A stretch of 38,261 nucleotides of DNA from Nitrospira sp. Lineage in GTDB: Bacteria; Nitrospirota; Nitrospiria; Nitrospirales; Nitrospiraceae. Made by a program: the position numbers and the translations under genes. The notes under the pieces were generated by a model. It ran no database searches, was not told the origin of the DNA, and was given only the letters and a program-made list of their open reading frames with translations. Shown one piece after another: positions 15,347 through 23,813 of the stretch; the first letter of the stretch is position 1; every line of letters begins with the position of its first letter. The DNA lies in NCBI GenBank assembly GCA_029194725.1, contig JARFXQ010000026.1, positions 1 to 38,261 on the forward strand. The letters run 5' to 3'.

Positions 15347-17276
15347 CCGTCTTCACATTGTCACCCTCGGCAGCCAAGATCCCGGTGACTCGCCCATCGA
15401 TCGGCGCCGGCACTCGGCTTTCCATCTTCATCGCTTCGATAACTAACAGCGGGTCGCCGGCCTTGACCCGATCGTCGACTGCAACCAGGATTTTCACCAC
15501 TCGGCCTGGCATGGGCGGAGCCACATCACCCGGTTTCGAAGGTCTGGGACGTTTGGGTTTTCCTCCCGATTCAGTCCCTTGCGACTCCGGGACACCGGCA
15601 AGCACCTCCTGAATGGGTTCGAGCGACACTTCTTCGAGCTTATCGTTGACACGGATATAGTAGGGTTTGCGTCCGTCGATCTTGCGGCCGGACCCCGAGA
15701 CCTTCACATGATAAGTATCACCATGCACCGTCACATTGAACTCCACAGGAGCCAGGTGCAGCTCGTGAGCGATAGCAGGTCCTTTCGCTCCCCCCAATTC
15801 GAGCGGTTCAGGGATCAAGTCGCCTCTCTCGCGGGCTTCAAAAAAGTCCCGTGCGATGCTGGGAAACAGCACGAATGACAGCTGGTCCTCGATGCTCTGA
15901 GCCGACTCGGGCAATTCTCTCTTGGCGTCGTCCAATTCCGGCTCCAACCGATCGGCCGGTCTGGTCTTGATCGGGGTTTCGTCACCGGTTGCACGCGCCA
16001 TCACATCGAGATCAACTTGGCCTGGTGCACGGCCGTAGAGTCCTAAGAAGTAGTTCTTGGTTTCGGTGGTGATCACCTTGTATCGCTCACCGGTCAGCAC
16101 GTTGAGGGTTGCCTGCGTTCCGACGATTTGGCTGGTCGGGGTGACGAGCGGGGGATAGCCCATTTCTTTTCGCACCAGCGGAACTTCGTCGAGGACTTCC
16201 TTCATCCGATCCAGGGCATTCTGTTCCGTCAGCTGGGCGGCCAAGTTCGACAGCATCCCGCCGGGAATCTGAGACATGAGGATTTCTGCGTCCACGCCGG
16301 TAAAGTCGCTCTCGAACTGGCGATATTTGCGTCGAACCGTTCGAAAGTGCTCAGTGATCGGTTGGAAGGATGCGAGCTCCAGTCCCGTATCGTAGGGTGT
16401 ATTCTGCAGCGAAGCGACCAGCGTTTCCGTCGCTGGGTGGGAGGTTCCTCCTGCCAACGGAGAGATGGAGGTATCGAGCATGTCCAGGCCTCCGAGGATC
16501 GCCATCAAGGACGTCATGGAAGCCATACCGGAGGTGTAGTGGGAGTGGAGATGAAGCGGGACCTTAACAGCGGCCTTCATCCGGTGCACCAAATGGTATG
16601 CATCGAGTGGAGCCAAAAGTCCGGCCATGTCCTTGATACAAATCGTATCTGTTCCCAGGTCTTCCAACTTCCTGGCCAAATCCACAAAACGGGTGATGCT
16701 ATGGACCGGGCTGACGGTGTAACAGATGGTGGCTTCCGCGTGTTTTCCGCAGGCTTTCACTTCGCTCACGGCCCGATCAATATTCCGCACATCGTTGAGG
16801 GCGTCGAAGATGCGGAAGACATCGATGCCGTTCGTGGCCGAACGTTCGATGAACCGCTCCACCACGTCGTCGGCGTAATGTCGATAGCCGACGAGGTTTT
16901 GCCCGCGCAACAACATTTGAAGCTTGGTGTTGGGCATGGCGGCTCGCAGGGCCCGGAGCCGTTCCCAGGGATCTTCTTTTAAGAAGCGCAAACAGGTGTC
17001 GAACGTGGCGCCCCCCCATACCTCGAGCGACCAATAGCCGACCGCATCGAGCTTTTGTGCGATGGGCAACATGTCTTCCGTGCGCATGCGCGTCGCTAAT
17101 AACGACTGATGGCCGTCTCGCAGGGCGACATCCGTGATCAGGATCGGTTTTCCTGGAGCTGGCGTGATCGTGAACTCGCTGGAGCGAGACGCGATAGTTT
17201 TTGAAGTCTTCTTCGCTGGAGCGGACGATCCGGACTTTTTCTGCGGTTTCCTTGTCGGTGGTCGTTTTTTCGCCAT
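15321..17276 (-). CDS. pycB: Pyruvate carboxylase subunit B (carboxyltransferase plus biotin carrier)
   Basis: This subunit transfers CO2 from carboxybiotin to pyruvate to give oxaloacetate, refilling the TCA cycle. The 651-residue product has a Lys-rich tail (1-30), then a carboxyltransferase TIM barrel: ITDVALRDGHQSLLATRMRT (47-66), the metal-site HLHSHYTSGMAS and FRIFDALND. A conserved C-terminal domain follows (LNVLTGERYKVITTE). A biotinyl domain at the end carries EAMKMES with biotin-accepting Lys617. The same architecture occurs in oxaloacetate decarboxylase alpha subunits. The neighbouring biotin carboxylase, and the absence of beta/gamma membrane subunits, favour pyruvate carboxylase. 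It lies 44 nt downstream of pycA on the same strand. Confidence 0.9.
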   Translation of the reverse strand: MAKKRPPTRKPQKKSGSSAPAKKTSKTIASRSSEFTITPAPGKPILITDVALRDGHQSLLATRMRTEDMLPIAQKLDAVGYWSLEVWGGATFDTCLRFLKEDPWERLRALRAAMPNTKLQMLLRGQNLVGYRHYADDVVERFIERSATNGIDVFRIFDALNDVRNIDRAVSEVKACGKHAEATICYTVSPVHSITRFVDLARKLEDLGTDTICIKDMAGLLAPLDAYHLVHRMKAAVKVPLHLHSHYTSGMASMTSLMAILGGLDMLDTSISPLAGGTSHPATETLVASLQNTPYDTGLELASFQPITEHFRTVRRKYRQFESDFTGVDAEILMSQIPGGMLSNLAAQLTEQNALDRMKEVLDEVPLVRKEMGYPPLVTPTSQIVGTQATLNVLTGERYKVITTETKNYFLGLYGRAPGQVDLDVMARATGDETPIKTRPADRLEPELDDAKRELPESAQSIEDQLSFVLFPSIARDFFEARERGDLIPEPLELGGAKGPAIAHELHLAPVEFNVTVHGDTYHVKVSGSGRKIDGRKPYYIRVNDKLEEVSLEPIQEVLAGVPESQGTESGGKPKRPRPSKPGDVAPPMPGRVVKILVAVDDRVKAGDPLLVIEAMKMESRVPAPIDGRVTGILAAEGDNVKTDETVIQLE

Positions 17277-17320
17277 GATGGTTAGTGCAGCTCTTTCGGA
17301 AACAACGGGGTTTGTTCGAA

Positions 17321-18739
17321 TTAGAGTCCTTCGTACGCGGCGATCGCAGCAGACAGCGCCAGAACCAGATCTTCCGGTTGCACAAACTCGTGGTACGAGA
17401 ACAATTCAGGGTGGGTGTCGAAATACGACGTGTCGAAACGTCCTGCAATAAAGTCCGGTTCCTGCATGATCGCTTCCATAAATGGGATCGTTGTCTTTAC
17501 TCCTCGCAGTACATATTCTTCGAGCGACCGTCTCATGCGACTCACGGCTTCTTCCCAGGTGCGGCCGCGAACCGTCAATTTGGCCAGCAGCGCATCATAG
17601 TAAGGCGGGATTGTGTAATCCTTGTAGACCGCGCCGTCGATGCGGACACCGATTCCGCCAGGAGAGAGATACGCCGTGATAGTGCCCGTACAGGGCAGGA
17701 AATTGTTTTTGGGGTCTTCCGCATTAATCCGACATTGGATGGCGTGGCCCTGGAGGATCACGTCCTTTTGCTGGATGCTGAGCGGCAGGCCGGCCGCAAT
17801 CTTAATCTGATTTCGCACAATATCGATGGCCGTGATCTGTTCCGTCACTGTGTGTTCGACTTGGAGACGAGGATTCATCTCGATGAAGTAGAACTTGCCT
17901 TCTTGATCGAGCAGAAACTCCACGGTTCCCGCGTTGTCGTACTTCACCGCGCGTGCGATGGCGATGGCGGCATTGCCCATCTCGTCCCGTAACTTCGGTG
18001 TGAGAATCAAAGAGGGTGCGATTTCAATCAACTTCTGGTGACGTCTCTGGATTGAGCAATCGCGTTCATTCAAGTGTATGATATTCCCATGGCGATCTCC
18101 CAGTATTTGGAACTCGATATGGTGCGGTCGCTCGATATATTTTTCGATGAAGACGCTGCCGTCTCCGAAGGAAGCTTGGGCCTCGCGCGAAGCGATGTCC
18201 ATGTTCTCTCGCAGTTCTTCGTCTGATCGCACCACCCGAAGCCCGCGGCCGCCTCCGCCGGCGCTCGCCTTAATCATGACCGGGTAACCCGCTTTTCTTG
18301 CGAAGACCAGGGCTTCTTTTTCACTGGTAATGGCCCCATCCGTGCCAGGCACGATCGGAATGCCGGCCGATTCGGCGAGCTCGCGCGCCTTGACCTTGCT
18401 GCCCATCAGAGTAATGGCGTGGGTGGAAGGGCCGATGAACGTAATGCCGGAAGCCTGGCAGAGCTCAGCGAACTCCGCATTTTCAGAAAGAAACCCATAC
18501 CCGGGATGGACGGCATCAGCGCCGATCCGTTTGGCCAAGTCGACGATCTGGTTGCTATCCAAGAACCCCTTCACCGGCCCGGGCCCAACCAGGTATGATT
18601 CGTCCGCCTTCTTCACATAGATCCCGGTCGAATCTGCTTCGGAATAGATGGCAGCAGTGGCGATGTTCAATTCGCGGCAGGCGCGGATGATCCGCATGGC
18701 AATCTCACCGCGATTGGCGATTAAAATCTTCTTGAACAT
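17321..18739 (-). CDS. pycA: Pyruvate carboxylase subunit A (biotin carboxylase)
   Basis: This cytosolic ATP-grasp enzyme carboxylates the biotin of the carrier domain using bicarbonate and ATP. The 472-residue product shows the N-terminal KILIANRGEIAMRIIRACRE (4-23), the glycine-rich ATP loop KASAGGGGRG (157-166), the catalytic EMNPRLQVEH (287-296) and a C-terminal domain with INAEDP. The length matches AccC/PycA. AccC of acetyl-CoA carboxylase is the main alternative, since the family is shared. Its position directly upstream of pycB supports the pyruvate carboxylase role. It is the first gene of the leftward pycA-pycB-hydrolase unit. No clear promoter was found before the ATG at 18739. Confidence 0.88.
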   Translation of the reverse strand: MFKKILIANRGEIAMRIIRACRELNIATAAIYSEADSTGIYVKKADESYLVGPGPVKGFLDSNQIVDLAKRIGADAVHPGYGFLSENAEFAELCQASGITFIGPSTHAITLMGSKVKARELAESAGIPIVPGTDGAITSEKEALVFARKAGYPVMIKASAGGGGRGLRVVRSDEELRENMDIASREAQASFGDGSVFIEKYIERPHHIEFQILGDRHGNIIHLNERDCSIQRRHQKLIEIAPSLILTPKLRDEMGNAAIAIARAVKYDNAGTVEFLLDQEGKFYFIEMNPRLQVEHTVTEQITAIDIVRNQIKIAAGLPLSIQQKDVILQGHAIQCRINAEDPKNNFLPCTGTITAYLSPGGIGVRIDGAVYKDYTIPPYYDALLAKLTVRGRTWEEAVSRMRRSLEEYVLRGVKTTIPFMEAIMQEPDFIAGRFDTSYFDTHPELFSYHEFVQPEDLVLALSAAIAAYEGL

Positions 18740-19435
18740 GTCCTACGCGTGGGACTTCCCTCGTGGGAGGCAGTGAACAGTGAAAATGAATGCGTAAGCT
18801 AGCACAGGATCAGAATCTCTGTCGAGGGAGAACACGGTGGCTAGAAGGTGGGGAATTGCTCTCCAAAACAAGGAGTTACTCTTTGTTTTTCATCTAACAA
18901 TAGACGCCACACGCACCTGAGAGCTACAGACTGCCTTGGGTTTTCTTATGATGGTACCGCACGTGTTAATCAGCGAGAGACCTTCCTGACGGTGAAGCCC
19001 GGTTCCATTCCAACGGGGCAACTGTTCAGCGGGACTGGGAGGGGAATAGAGCGATACTGGAATTTTGTCGCACAGCAGAGATCATGCAGCCGATGGTCGG
19101 ACGATTGATCGCCTTCCTCGGCTTCTTCCTGCTTGGCGACATTATTACAACTCCGACTATGGAGTGAACTTCGCGCGACATCGGTTCGAGGGGAGAGCAT
19201 GGCATTTCCAGACCAATACTCCAAGGTCAGTACGGTGCTCACGTTCACTTGGTTTACACATAACAGACGGCTTGGGGAATCGATATGATTCCAGGGCTGA
19301 CAATAGGCTCGGCTTCAGTTTGATCACCCTATTGTCGAACAGAAGCGATGCGCTGCTGCCATCCTTGCTGCCCTTTAAATATGAACCAGCTCAAAATTGT
19401 TGACAACATGAAAACCCATACGTATAACCGCCATC
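18740..19435. other. Intergenic region without recognised genes
   Basis: About 700 bases lie between the pycA start and the IS5-like fragment. Only short, unconvincing reading frames occur, on both strands. The base composition is more even than in neighbouring genes. It should hold the pycA promoter near its left end. The remainder may be eroded mobile-element DNA, but no fragment could be identified. Confidence 0.5.
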
Positions 19436-19645
19436 ATGCTTTGCCTACTCGACGACCAGTGGGAACGGATTCGTGAGCATGCGCCTGAAGAGCACATCCG
19501 GACAATCGCCCAGGGCGCAATCCTGTCCCGACCTGGGCTGTTTGGGGAGCGACGCTGCCTCATTTGCGGGGAGTACGGTGCCACCAACTTCCTGAGGCCC
19601 GTGCAACTTGCAACGATCACCATGTGGGTCGAGCAATTTTGAGAA
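19436..19645 (+). pseudogene. Broken N-terminus of an IS5-type transposase
   Basis: The frame starting at 19436 gives MLCLLDDQWERIREHAPEEH, typical of the start of IS5-family transposases (LLxDxQWERI...PEEH). From about 19499 the sequence continues that family in another frame: DNRPGRNPVPTWAVWGATL and then a GVRCHQLPE-like stretch, corresponding to RPGRKPVPT-type segments. One frameshift near 19500 therefore separates the two parts. The rest of the gene is missing and the IS256 insertion begins at 19697. It is inactive. The family is inferred from motif similarity only. Confidence 0.65.
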
Positions 19646-19696
19646 TACGTGCCAGGCCGGAGGTTTGCGCTGATAGCAAGTCAGCGCTTCGCTCTG

Positions 19697-19735
19697 GAAG
19701 TTGTCAATAAGTCCGTTGAAATATCCTGAGCGGCC
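19697..19735 (+). repeat. Left terminal inverted repeat of the IS256 element
   Basis: It begins GAAGTTGTCAATAAGTCCGT and contains GTCCGTTGAA, the best conserved block shared with the right end. Confidence 0.88.
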
Positions 19736-19747
19736 TCCATGGTTGTC

Positions 19748-21025
19748 TCACGCGGCCTTCTTCGTCTGAACCAGTTGCGGCTCCGCGTGCACCGCCTCAA
19801 TGGTTGTAATGACTTGCGCAATCTCGGCATAGCCCTTCACCCTCTTAAACCGGCTCTCGCAGGAGAGCAGCACGGTCCCCAGCCACCGCTGGAGCATCAG
19901 GCTGCCACGCGTACGCTTGATGTTGCGCTCGCTGTGCCGGACCAGTGAGAACATGCTCTCGATCGGGTTGGTGGACATCAGTGTCTTGCGCAGTAGTGCC
20001 GGCACCTTCAGTCGATGCAGCGTCAATAATTCTTCGAAGGCTTCCAGGAGCGAATCCGCGGCCGATTCGTTTTTGCTCCGCAGCCACGCTTCCAGTTCTC
20101 GCAACATCTGCCTGGCATCGGCGTAGCTCGTCTGCTCCAACGCCGTCTTGAGCTGCTGATGGGCGGCCTTGCGATCCTGTTTGGGTAAGTGCCGCTGCAG
20201 GTTCCGGCTCTTGTGAATGGCGCAGCGTTGGTGCACCAGCTTCTTGCCGAACCGTGCCCGGAGTGCTTTGAGTAGCCCGCTGCCGCCGTCAGTGACGAAC
20301 AGGATCCGCTTGGAGAGCGCCAGCCCTCGACGCTCCAGGTCCCCGAACAGCGCCTCGCAGATCTCGTGATTCTCCGAGGAGCCTTGCCAGAACCCCAAGG
20401 CAATCTTCTCCCCGCTCCGGTCCACGCCGAGCGCCACGAGGAACGCCTCGCCGCCCCGGTGGATCGTGTCGAGGAACACCGCGAACGGTGCGCAGTCGGC
20501 CAGCGATCGTTGTTGGAATTCCTTCAGCTTCGTGGCCGTCAGCTCCACGAGCTTGCGTGAGACCGTGGAGGGGGACACCCCGAACGCCCCAGCCGCATGG
20601 AGCACGGTGTCGGCGTATTGCTGGGCCGACACTCCCCTGAGAATCTTCTCCAGCAGTTCCTCAGAGAACGCCCCAGGGGCACGCATCCTGGCATAAGACT
20701 GGAGGGTCACCTCCCCCTGCTCCACGTGCCGCAGCCGGGGGCGCGTCACCTTGACCTTCTGGTCACCCATGAAGATCGATCCGTCCTCATGCGCCCACTT
20801 CTGGAGAGCAGGGTCCGTCGGATAGTAGTCAGGTCCCGTCACCTCTTCGCGCTCAATCAGCATGACACTCTCGGCCACCATACGCCCCATCTCCAGCATC
20901 ACCGCATCCAGCGCCTGCTTGCCCGAGTTGATGACGCGGACCATGGTCCCTAACATCCGTTCCTCGCCTGCCATCGCCCGCAGTCCCGCCATGGCGTGCT
21001 TCCGTTGCCTCGTGTCTCGTCTCAT
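19748..21025 (-). CDS. IS256-family transposase
   Basis: This is a DDE transposase of the Mutator-like IS256 family. It cuts and joins element ends. The 425-residue product is full length. The N-terminal half contains the DNA-binding region (VTRPRLRHVEQGEVTLQSY, near 92-111). The catalytic core contains FAVFLDTIHRGGEAFLVALG (first Asp about 186), LFVTDGGSGLLKALR (second Asp about 246), the typical QRCAIHKSRNLQRHLP stretch and TNPIESMFSLVR, which holds the region of the final Glu. The end (KRVKGYAEIAQVITTIEA) matches the remnant copy at 23421. The start lies 48 nt inside the right inverted repeat. It appears intact and potentially active. Confidence 0.95.
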   Translation of the reverse strand: MRRDTRQRKHAMAGLRAMAGEERMLGTMVRVINSGKQALDAVMLEMGRMVAESVMLIEREEVTGPDYYPTDPALQKWAHEDGSIFMGDQKVKVTRPRLRHVEQGEVTLQSYARMRAPGAFSEELLEKILRGVSAQQYADTVLHAAGAFGVSPSTVSRKLVELTATKLKEFQQRSLADCAPFAVFLDTIHRGGEAFLVALGVDRSGEKIALGFWQGSSENHEICEALFGDLERRGLALSKRILFVTDGGSGLLKALRARFGKKLVHQRCAIHKSRNLQRHLPKQDRKAAHQQLKTALEQTSYADARQMLRELEAWLRSKNESAADSLLEAFEELLTLHRLKVPALLRKTLMSTNPIESMFSLVRHSERNIKRTRGSLMLQRWLGTVLLSCESRFKRVKGYAEIAQVITTIEAVHAEPQLVQTKKAA

Positions 21026-21072
21026 CGGTGGCTCCTTTGGTTATGGTTCCCGTGGAGTATTCCACGGAGGGA

Positions 21073-21111
21073 GCCACTCATTCAAAATTCAACGGACTTC
21101 AATATAACTCC
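21073..21111 (-). repeat. Right terminal inverted repeat of the IS256 element
   Basis: Read on the minus strand it begins GGAGTTATATTGAAGTCCGT and matches the left end at GTCCGTTGAA and TGAG(T)GGC. TCGCTCTG, the target duplication, follows at 21112. Confidence 0.88.
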
Positions 21112-21382
21112 TCGCTCTGCAAATCGAGTGAGAACGGGAGTCGGTTCGACATGATCATCTGGAAGGAGCGTAATTTGCTAAGAGAGAGTAGGCGTCGAGG
21201 AGTAGCGCCGCAGGCTGACAATTGACCTGAATTTGCCCCAGCCACCCATGACTCTTTAGACCTTGCCTGACCCCACTCTTTTGGGGTATACGGGAGAGTG
21301 CTAATTAGTGTTACAAAGTTCAAAACGACTTCCCGTTCAATGCATTGATCAACAACACCAGACAACTCAGGCGGTGAGCATA
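21112..21382. other. Short gene-free region before the polyferredoxin gene
   Basis: This DNA was continuous with the segment left of 19697 before IS256 inserted. It contains no convincing gene. A small hairpin (CCCCACTCTTTTGGGG near 21270) occurs within it. The promoter of the downstream gene should lie here, but no clear -35/-10 pair was seen. Confidence 0.45.
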
Positions 21383-22666
21383 ATGAACCAGGTTGCGACG
21401 GAAATGACTCCTCCCCTTCAACTTATTGCTATTGATAAACGGAGCGCTCCGCGAGACTCAGCCGCATCATGTAAGGTTTCCGCTCCTGGGGACCTGCCGA
21501 TGACGAGGCGCCACAAGTACCGAATGGTCGCGTTGGCGCTCGTGCATGTCTACATCGCATTCCATATGATTGCGTGGCACATCTTCGGGGTGCAGATCTG
21601 GGGCAAGACTGCCATGATGGGAGTTCCGTCGCTTGCGAACGGGACCATCAATGCGGCCTCGATCATGGTGCTACTGATCTTAGGGTCGATTTTGATTTTT
21701 GGACGCGGCTTTTGCGGCTGGGTCTGCCACATGCGAGGGGCGATCGAATTTGCGGATTGGGCGCTTGTTAAACTAAAAATTCCTCGCTACCAGAAAATAA
21801 GAGACAAAAACTTGCTAATTAATACCCCTCATCGCTGGCTGCTCAGAATTGGAGCGTTGTTTGTACTTTTGTTGCCGGTCATTATTCTGATTCACAACAC
21901 GGGGTTCCAGCCGAAAGTGAGTCCGATGACACCTTCACCGCTCGCTGATCTACCGGGGTATGAAGGCAAGGCATTTGCCAAAACCGCTTGGTTTAACCTC
22001 GATATCAGTCCAACCTGGCACGACTTCTTCATCGCCTTTGGGTTTGCCGTATTGATTCAGTTCACCATGAGCGTGGTGCTCAATCTTCGCTATGGGCAGG
22101 GTGCCTTTTGCCGGGTACTTTGCCCCTATGTGACGCTCATGGTCCCCCTCATGAATCGGTCTCCCTTTCAAGCGAAGATTACCCGTGTCGCTCAGTGCAT
22201 AGGGTGTCGAGACTGCAGCAACGCCTGCCCCCAGGGAATCGACGTGAGTCGAGAAATTTGGCATTTTGATGGAAAAGTCACAAATCTTGAATGCATCAAA
22301 TGCTATGCATGCATTGATGCCTGCGACGACAATGTGTTGAGGGATACCTCGCTACCGGCCGTTCCGCAGACGGATCGGTTGAAGCCATACGAAAAGCGTC
22401 CTTGGCAGCAGGAGGTGGTGCGAAAAGACGGGTTGCTCACTAATAGCCACCACATGCAGGTGTTCGAGCCGCTGGGCCCGATTGCCGATTTCTCATCCCT
22501 TCTTGTCGCCCTGGTGTGCGGAGGTATCACCTCGCGCTTTGGAGGATTTTGGTTCTATCCAGGCGCAATCCTGTCGTTTATTGTATTTCGAGAGTGTTGC
22601 CTATATTTGGCGAAATGGTCCTCGCAGATCAGGGCAAGGTCAGTAGTCGTGTCCAGTAAGGCGTGA
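21383..22666 (+). CDS. NapH/CcoG-type membrane polyferredoxin
   Basis: The 427-residue protein is an inner-membrane iron-sulfur protein that probably passes electrons between the quinone pool and a periplasmic or metal-assembly partner. I chose the ATG at 21383 because GGTGAG lies 5 nt ahead; an in-frame GTG lies at 21308. It has four or five transmembrane helices (about 47-66, 86-107, 155-171, 213-235). The NapH/NosR/CcoG cysteine pairs are GRGFCGWVC (C111, C115) and GAFCRVLCPY (C243, C247). Two 4Fe-4S motifs follow: CIGCRDCSNACP (C272-C282) and CIKCYACIDACD (C304-C314), the second with Asp in place of the usual Pro. A final hydrophobic segment lies at 382-405. Which partner it serves is unclear, since no oxidase or reductase genes adjoin. 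Confidence 0.82.
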   Translation: MNQVATEMTPPLQLIAIDKRSAPRDSAASCKVSAPGDLPMTRRHKYRMVALALVHVYIAFHMIAWHIFGVQIWGKTAMMGVPSLANGTINAASIMVLLILGSILIFGRGFCGWVCHMRGAIEFADWALVKLKIPRYQKIRDKNLLINTPHRWLLRIGALFVLLLPVIILIHNTGFQPKVSPMTPSPLADLPGYEGKAFAKTAWFNLDISPTWHDFFIAFGFAVLIQFTMSVVLNLRYGQGAFCRVLCPYVTLMVPLMNRSPFQAKITRVAQCIGCRDCSNACPQGIDVSREIWHFDGKVTNLECIKCYACIDACDDNVLRDTSLPAVPQTDRLKPYEKRPWQQEVVRKDGLLTNSHHMQVFEPLGPIADFSSLLVALVCGGITSRFGGFWFYPGAILSFIVFRECCLYLAKWSSQIRARSVVVSSKA

Positions 22667-22708
22667 AATCTGGTTTTGATGTCAAATAATATAAAGGAAG
22701 GAATATAT

Positions 22709-22888
22709 ATGGTCACCGACTCCCGGGCAAGAGCGTATCTAGGAACAGTTGGAGAATTTGTTCATTTCATCGGCGAAAGAAAATCTTACTGGCTGGCACC
22801 CGTTATCTTCGCTCTGTTGCTATTGGCAGCACTGGGCTTCTTTCTTGAAGGAAGCGTGCTCGCACCGGCGATTTACTCGATTTTCTAG
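22709..22888 (+). CDS. DUF5989-family small membrane protein
   Basis: The 59-residue product has a short soluble start, then EFVHFIGERKSYWLAPVIFA, one transmembrane helix, a Gly-Ser turn and VLAPAIYSIF. This matches small DUF5989 proteins (E-F-x-x-F-...-R-K-x-W-x-x-P ... G-S-x-x-x-P-x-I-Y-x-x-F) as I know them. The start at 22709 is decided by AAGGAAGG 7-8 nt upstream; the in-frame ATG at 22676 lacks such a site. It lies 42 nt after the polyferredoxin gene and before a terminator, so the two probably form one transcript. DUF5989 proteins often accompany SxtJ-like proteins elsewhere. No such gene is here. Function unknown. Confidence 0.8.
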   Translation: MVTDSRARAYLGTVGEFVHFIGERKSYWLAPVIFALLLLAALGFFLEGSVLAPAIYSIF

Positions 22889-22901
22889 TCCAATGAACCT
22901 G

Positions 22902-22955
22902 ACTCCCGATTGCGTCAGGTGGTAAAGTTAACCTGACGTCATCGGGGGTTTTTTG
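22902..22955 (+). terminator. Rho-independent terminator after the polyferredoxin-DUF5989 unit
   Basis: Arms ACTCCCGATTGCGTCAGGT (22902-22920) and ACCTGACGTCATCGGGGGT (22931-22949) form a long stem with three mismatches around a 10-nt loop. They are followed directly by TTTTTT. It lies 14 nt after the DUF5989 stop codon. Confidence 0.9.
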
Positions 22956-23009
22956 TGGGAAACAAGGTCCCGTGCGTCTGACAATTATTTTATCGTGTTG
23001 GAGCAGTCG

Positions 23010-23300
23010 ATGTTGGAAGTTCAGGACGTTCAACGTAACCTGGCAAGAATAAGAATGCGAGGCCGTGTATTTTGGACGGTCTTGATTGGCGGTTTCTTAC
23101 TCTCCATCATTCTCGTTCCCATTAACTATCCCGCGGCGAAGGTGGTAGGGTTTCTGTGGGTCATTTTGAGCATCGCTACGTGGATGTCTCCTATGATGAA
23201 TCATTGCCCTAACTGTCACAAACCCTTTTTTGGAGGATGGGTTCCCTCCGGTATGACTGTGATCACCTGTGCGAATTGTGGCATCAAACTTGGCGAATAA
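23010..23300 (+). CDS. Small membrane protein with zinc ribbon
   Basis: The 96-residue product starts at the ATG at 23010, about 8 nt after GGAG; the open frame reaches back to a TTG at 22953 inside the terminator. It has two hydrophobic helices (about 20-37 and 43-60). A C-terminal zinc ribbon with C66-x2-C69 (HCPNCHKPFF) and C87-x2-C90 (ITCANCGIKL) follows. No family assignment is possible. Zinc-ribbon tails of this kind are common in small membrane proteins of unknown role. It lies between a terminator and an IS256 remnant, so it is an isolated gene on a mobile segment. Confidence 0.75.
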   Translation: MLEVQDVQRNLARIRMRGRVFWTVLIGGFLLSIILVPINYPAAKVVGFLWVILSIATWMSPMMNHCPNCHKPFFGGWVPSGMTVITCANCGIKLGE

Positions 23301-23420
23301 AAGGAAGAGGTAGACGTAGTAGTAATGGTACGCGCTGCGAATACCCATCCTGAGATGAATCGAGTTGCCAAAGCATCGCAGACCGATCTGCGCCGAAGCA
23401 GTGCTGAGGTTTGCACTTAA

Positions 23421-23575
23421 TTGCGGCTGAAGGGCTATACCGAGATTGCACAAGTCATGGCGACGATTGAGGTCGAGCAAACGGAGCCGCATTCAGCTCC
23501 GACCAAAAAGGCAGCATGATCATCACCATTACCATGGAGCGGCTCAGAAAATTTCAACGGACATCTTGATAATTC
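23421..23575 (+). pseudogene. IS256 remnant: transposase C-terminus plus one element end
   Basis: Bases 23421-23519 encode LRLKGYTEIAQVMATIEVEQ and then a tail ending TKKAA with a TGA stop. This closely matches the end of the transposase at 19748-21025 (KRVKGYAEIAQVITTIEA...TKKAA). Downstream, GGAGCGGCTCAG and TTTCAACGGAC (about 23535-23575) match the inverted repeat of that element. Everything upstream of the last 33 codons is missing or too diverged to recognise. The copy lies in the opposite orientation to the complete element. Confidence 0.85.
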
Positions 23576-23645
23576 CCGTATCAGCTTGGCTCCAGCGCCA
23601 TGCGCAATCCCACAATCCAACTGTCCCACCGGGGGCGTCATAAAA

Positions 23646-23667
23646 TCCCTCGTTCCTGTACGAGGGA
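23646..23667. terminator. Small hairpin after the IS256 remnant
   Basis: TCCCTCGT and ACGAGGGA pair perfectly around a TCCTGT loop, followed by AAGTTTT. It could be a weak terminator of rightward transcription from the mobile segment. Bases 23668-23813 hold no recognised gene. Confidence 0.4.
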
Positions 23668-23813
23668 AAGTTTTGAGCCGGTTGGCTTATAAGCAAGGAA
23701 TTTGAAAGGTACAGTCTTGCATGAAGCCAACACCAAGTCGCAAAGTTAATGGATAACCGAGTGGTGAGCTCTGGAAAAGACTCCCAACGAGAGGCGAGGT
23801 CAATCGTAGGGGC

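Larger units (their letters stand above)
19697..21111 (-). mobile_element. Complete IS256-family insertion sequence (1415 bp)
   Basis: The element has imperfect terminal inverted repeats of about 38 bp sharing AAGTCCGTTGAA and a TGAG(C/T)GGC tail: 19697-19735 on the left and 21073-21111 on the right. It is flanked by the 8-bp duplication TCGCTCTG (19689-19696 and 21112-21119). It carries one intact transposase on the minus strand. The perfect target duplication suggests a fairly recent insertion into DNA that already held the broken IS5-type gene. Confidence 0.92.

Noticed and set aside
15321..18739. pycAB as oxaloacetate decarboxylase or acetyl-CoA carboxylase subunits
   Set aside because: No beta/gamma membrane subunits and no accB/accA/accD are adjacent; pairing of biotin carboxylase with a carboxyltransferase-biotinyl protein is the two-subunit pyruvate carboxylase pattern.
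18848..19403. Short reading frames on both strands between pycA and the IS5 fragment
   Set aside because: No recognisable motif, no ribosome binding site, and overlapping frames of similar length on both strands.
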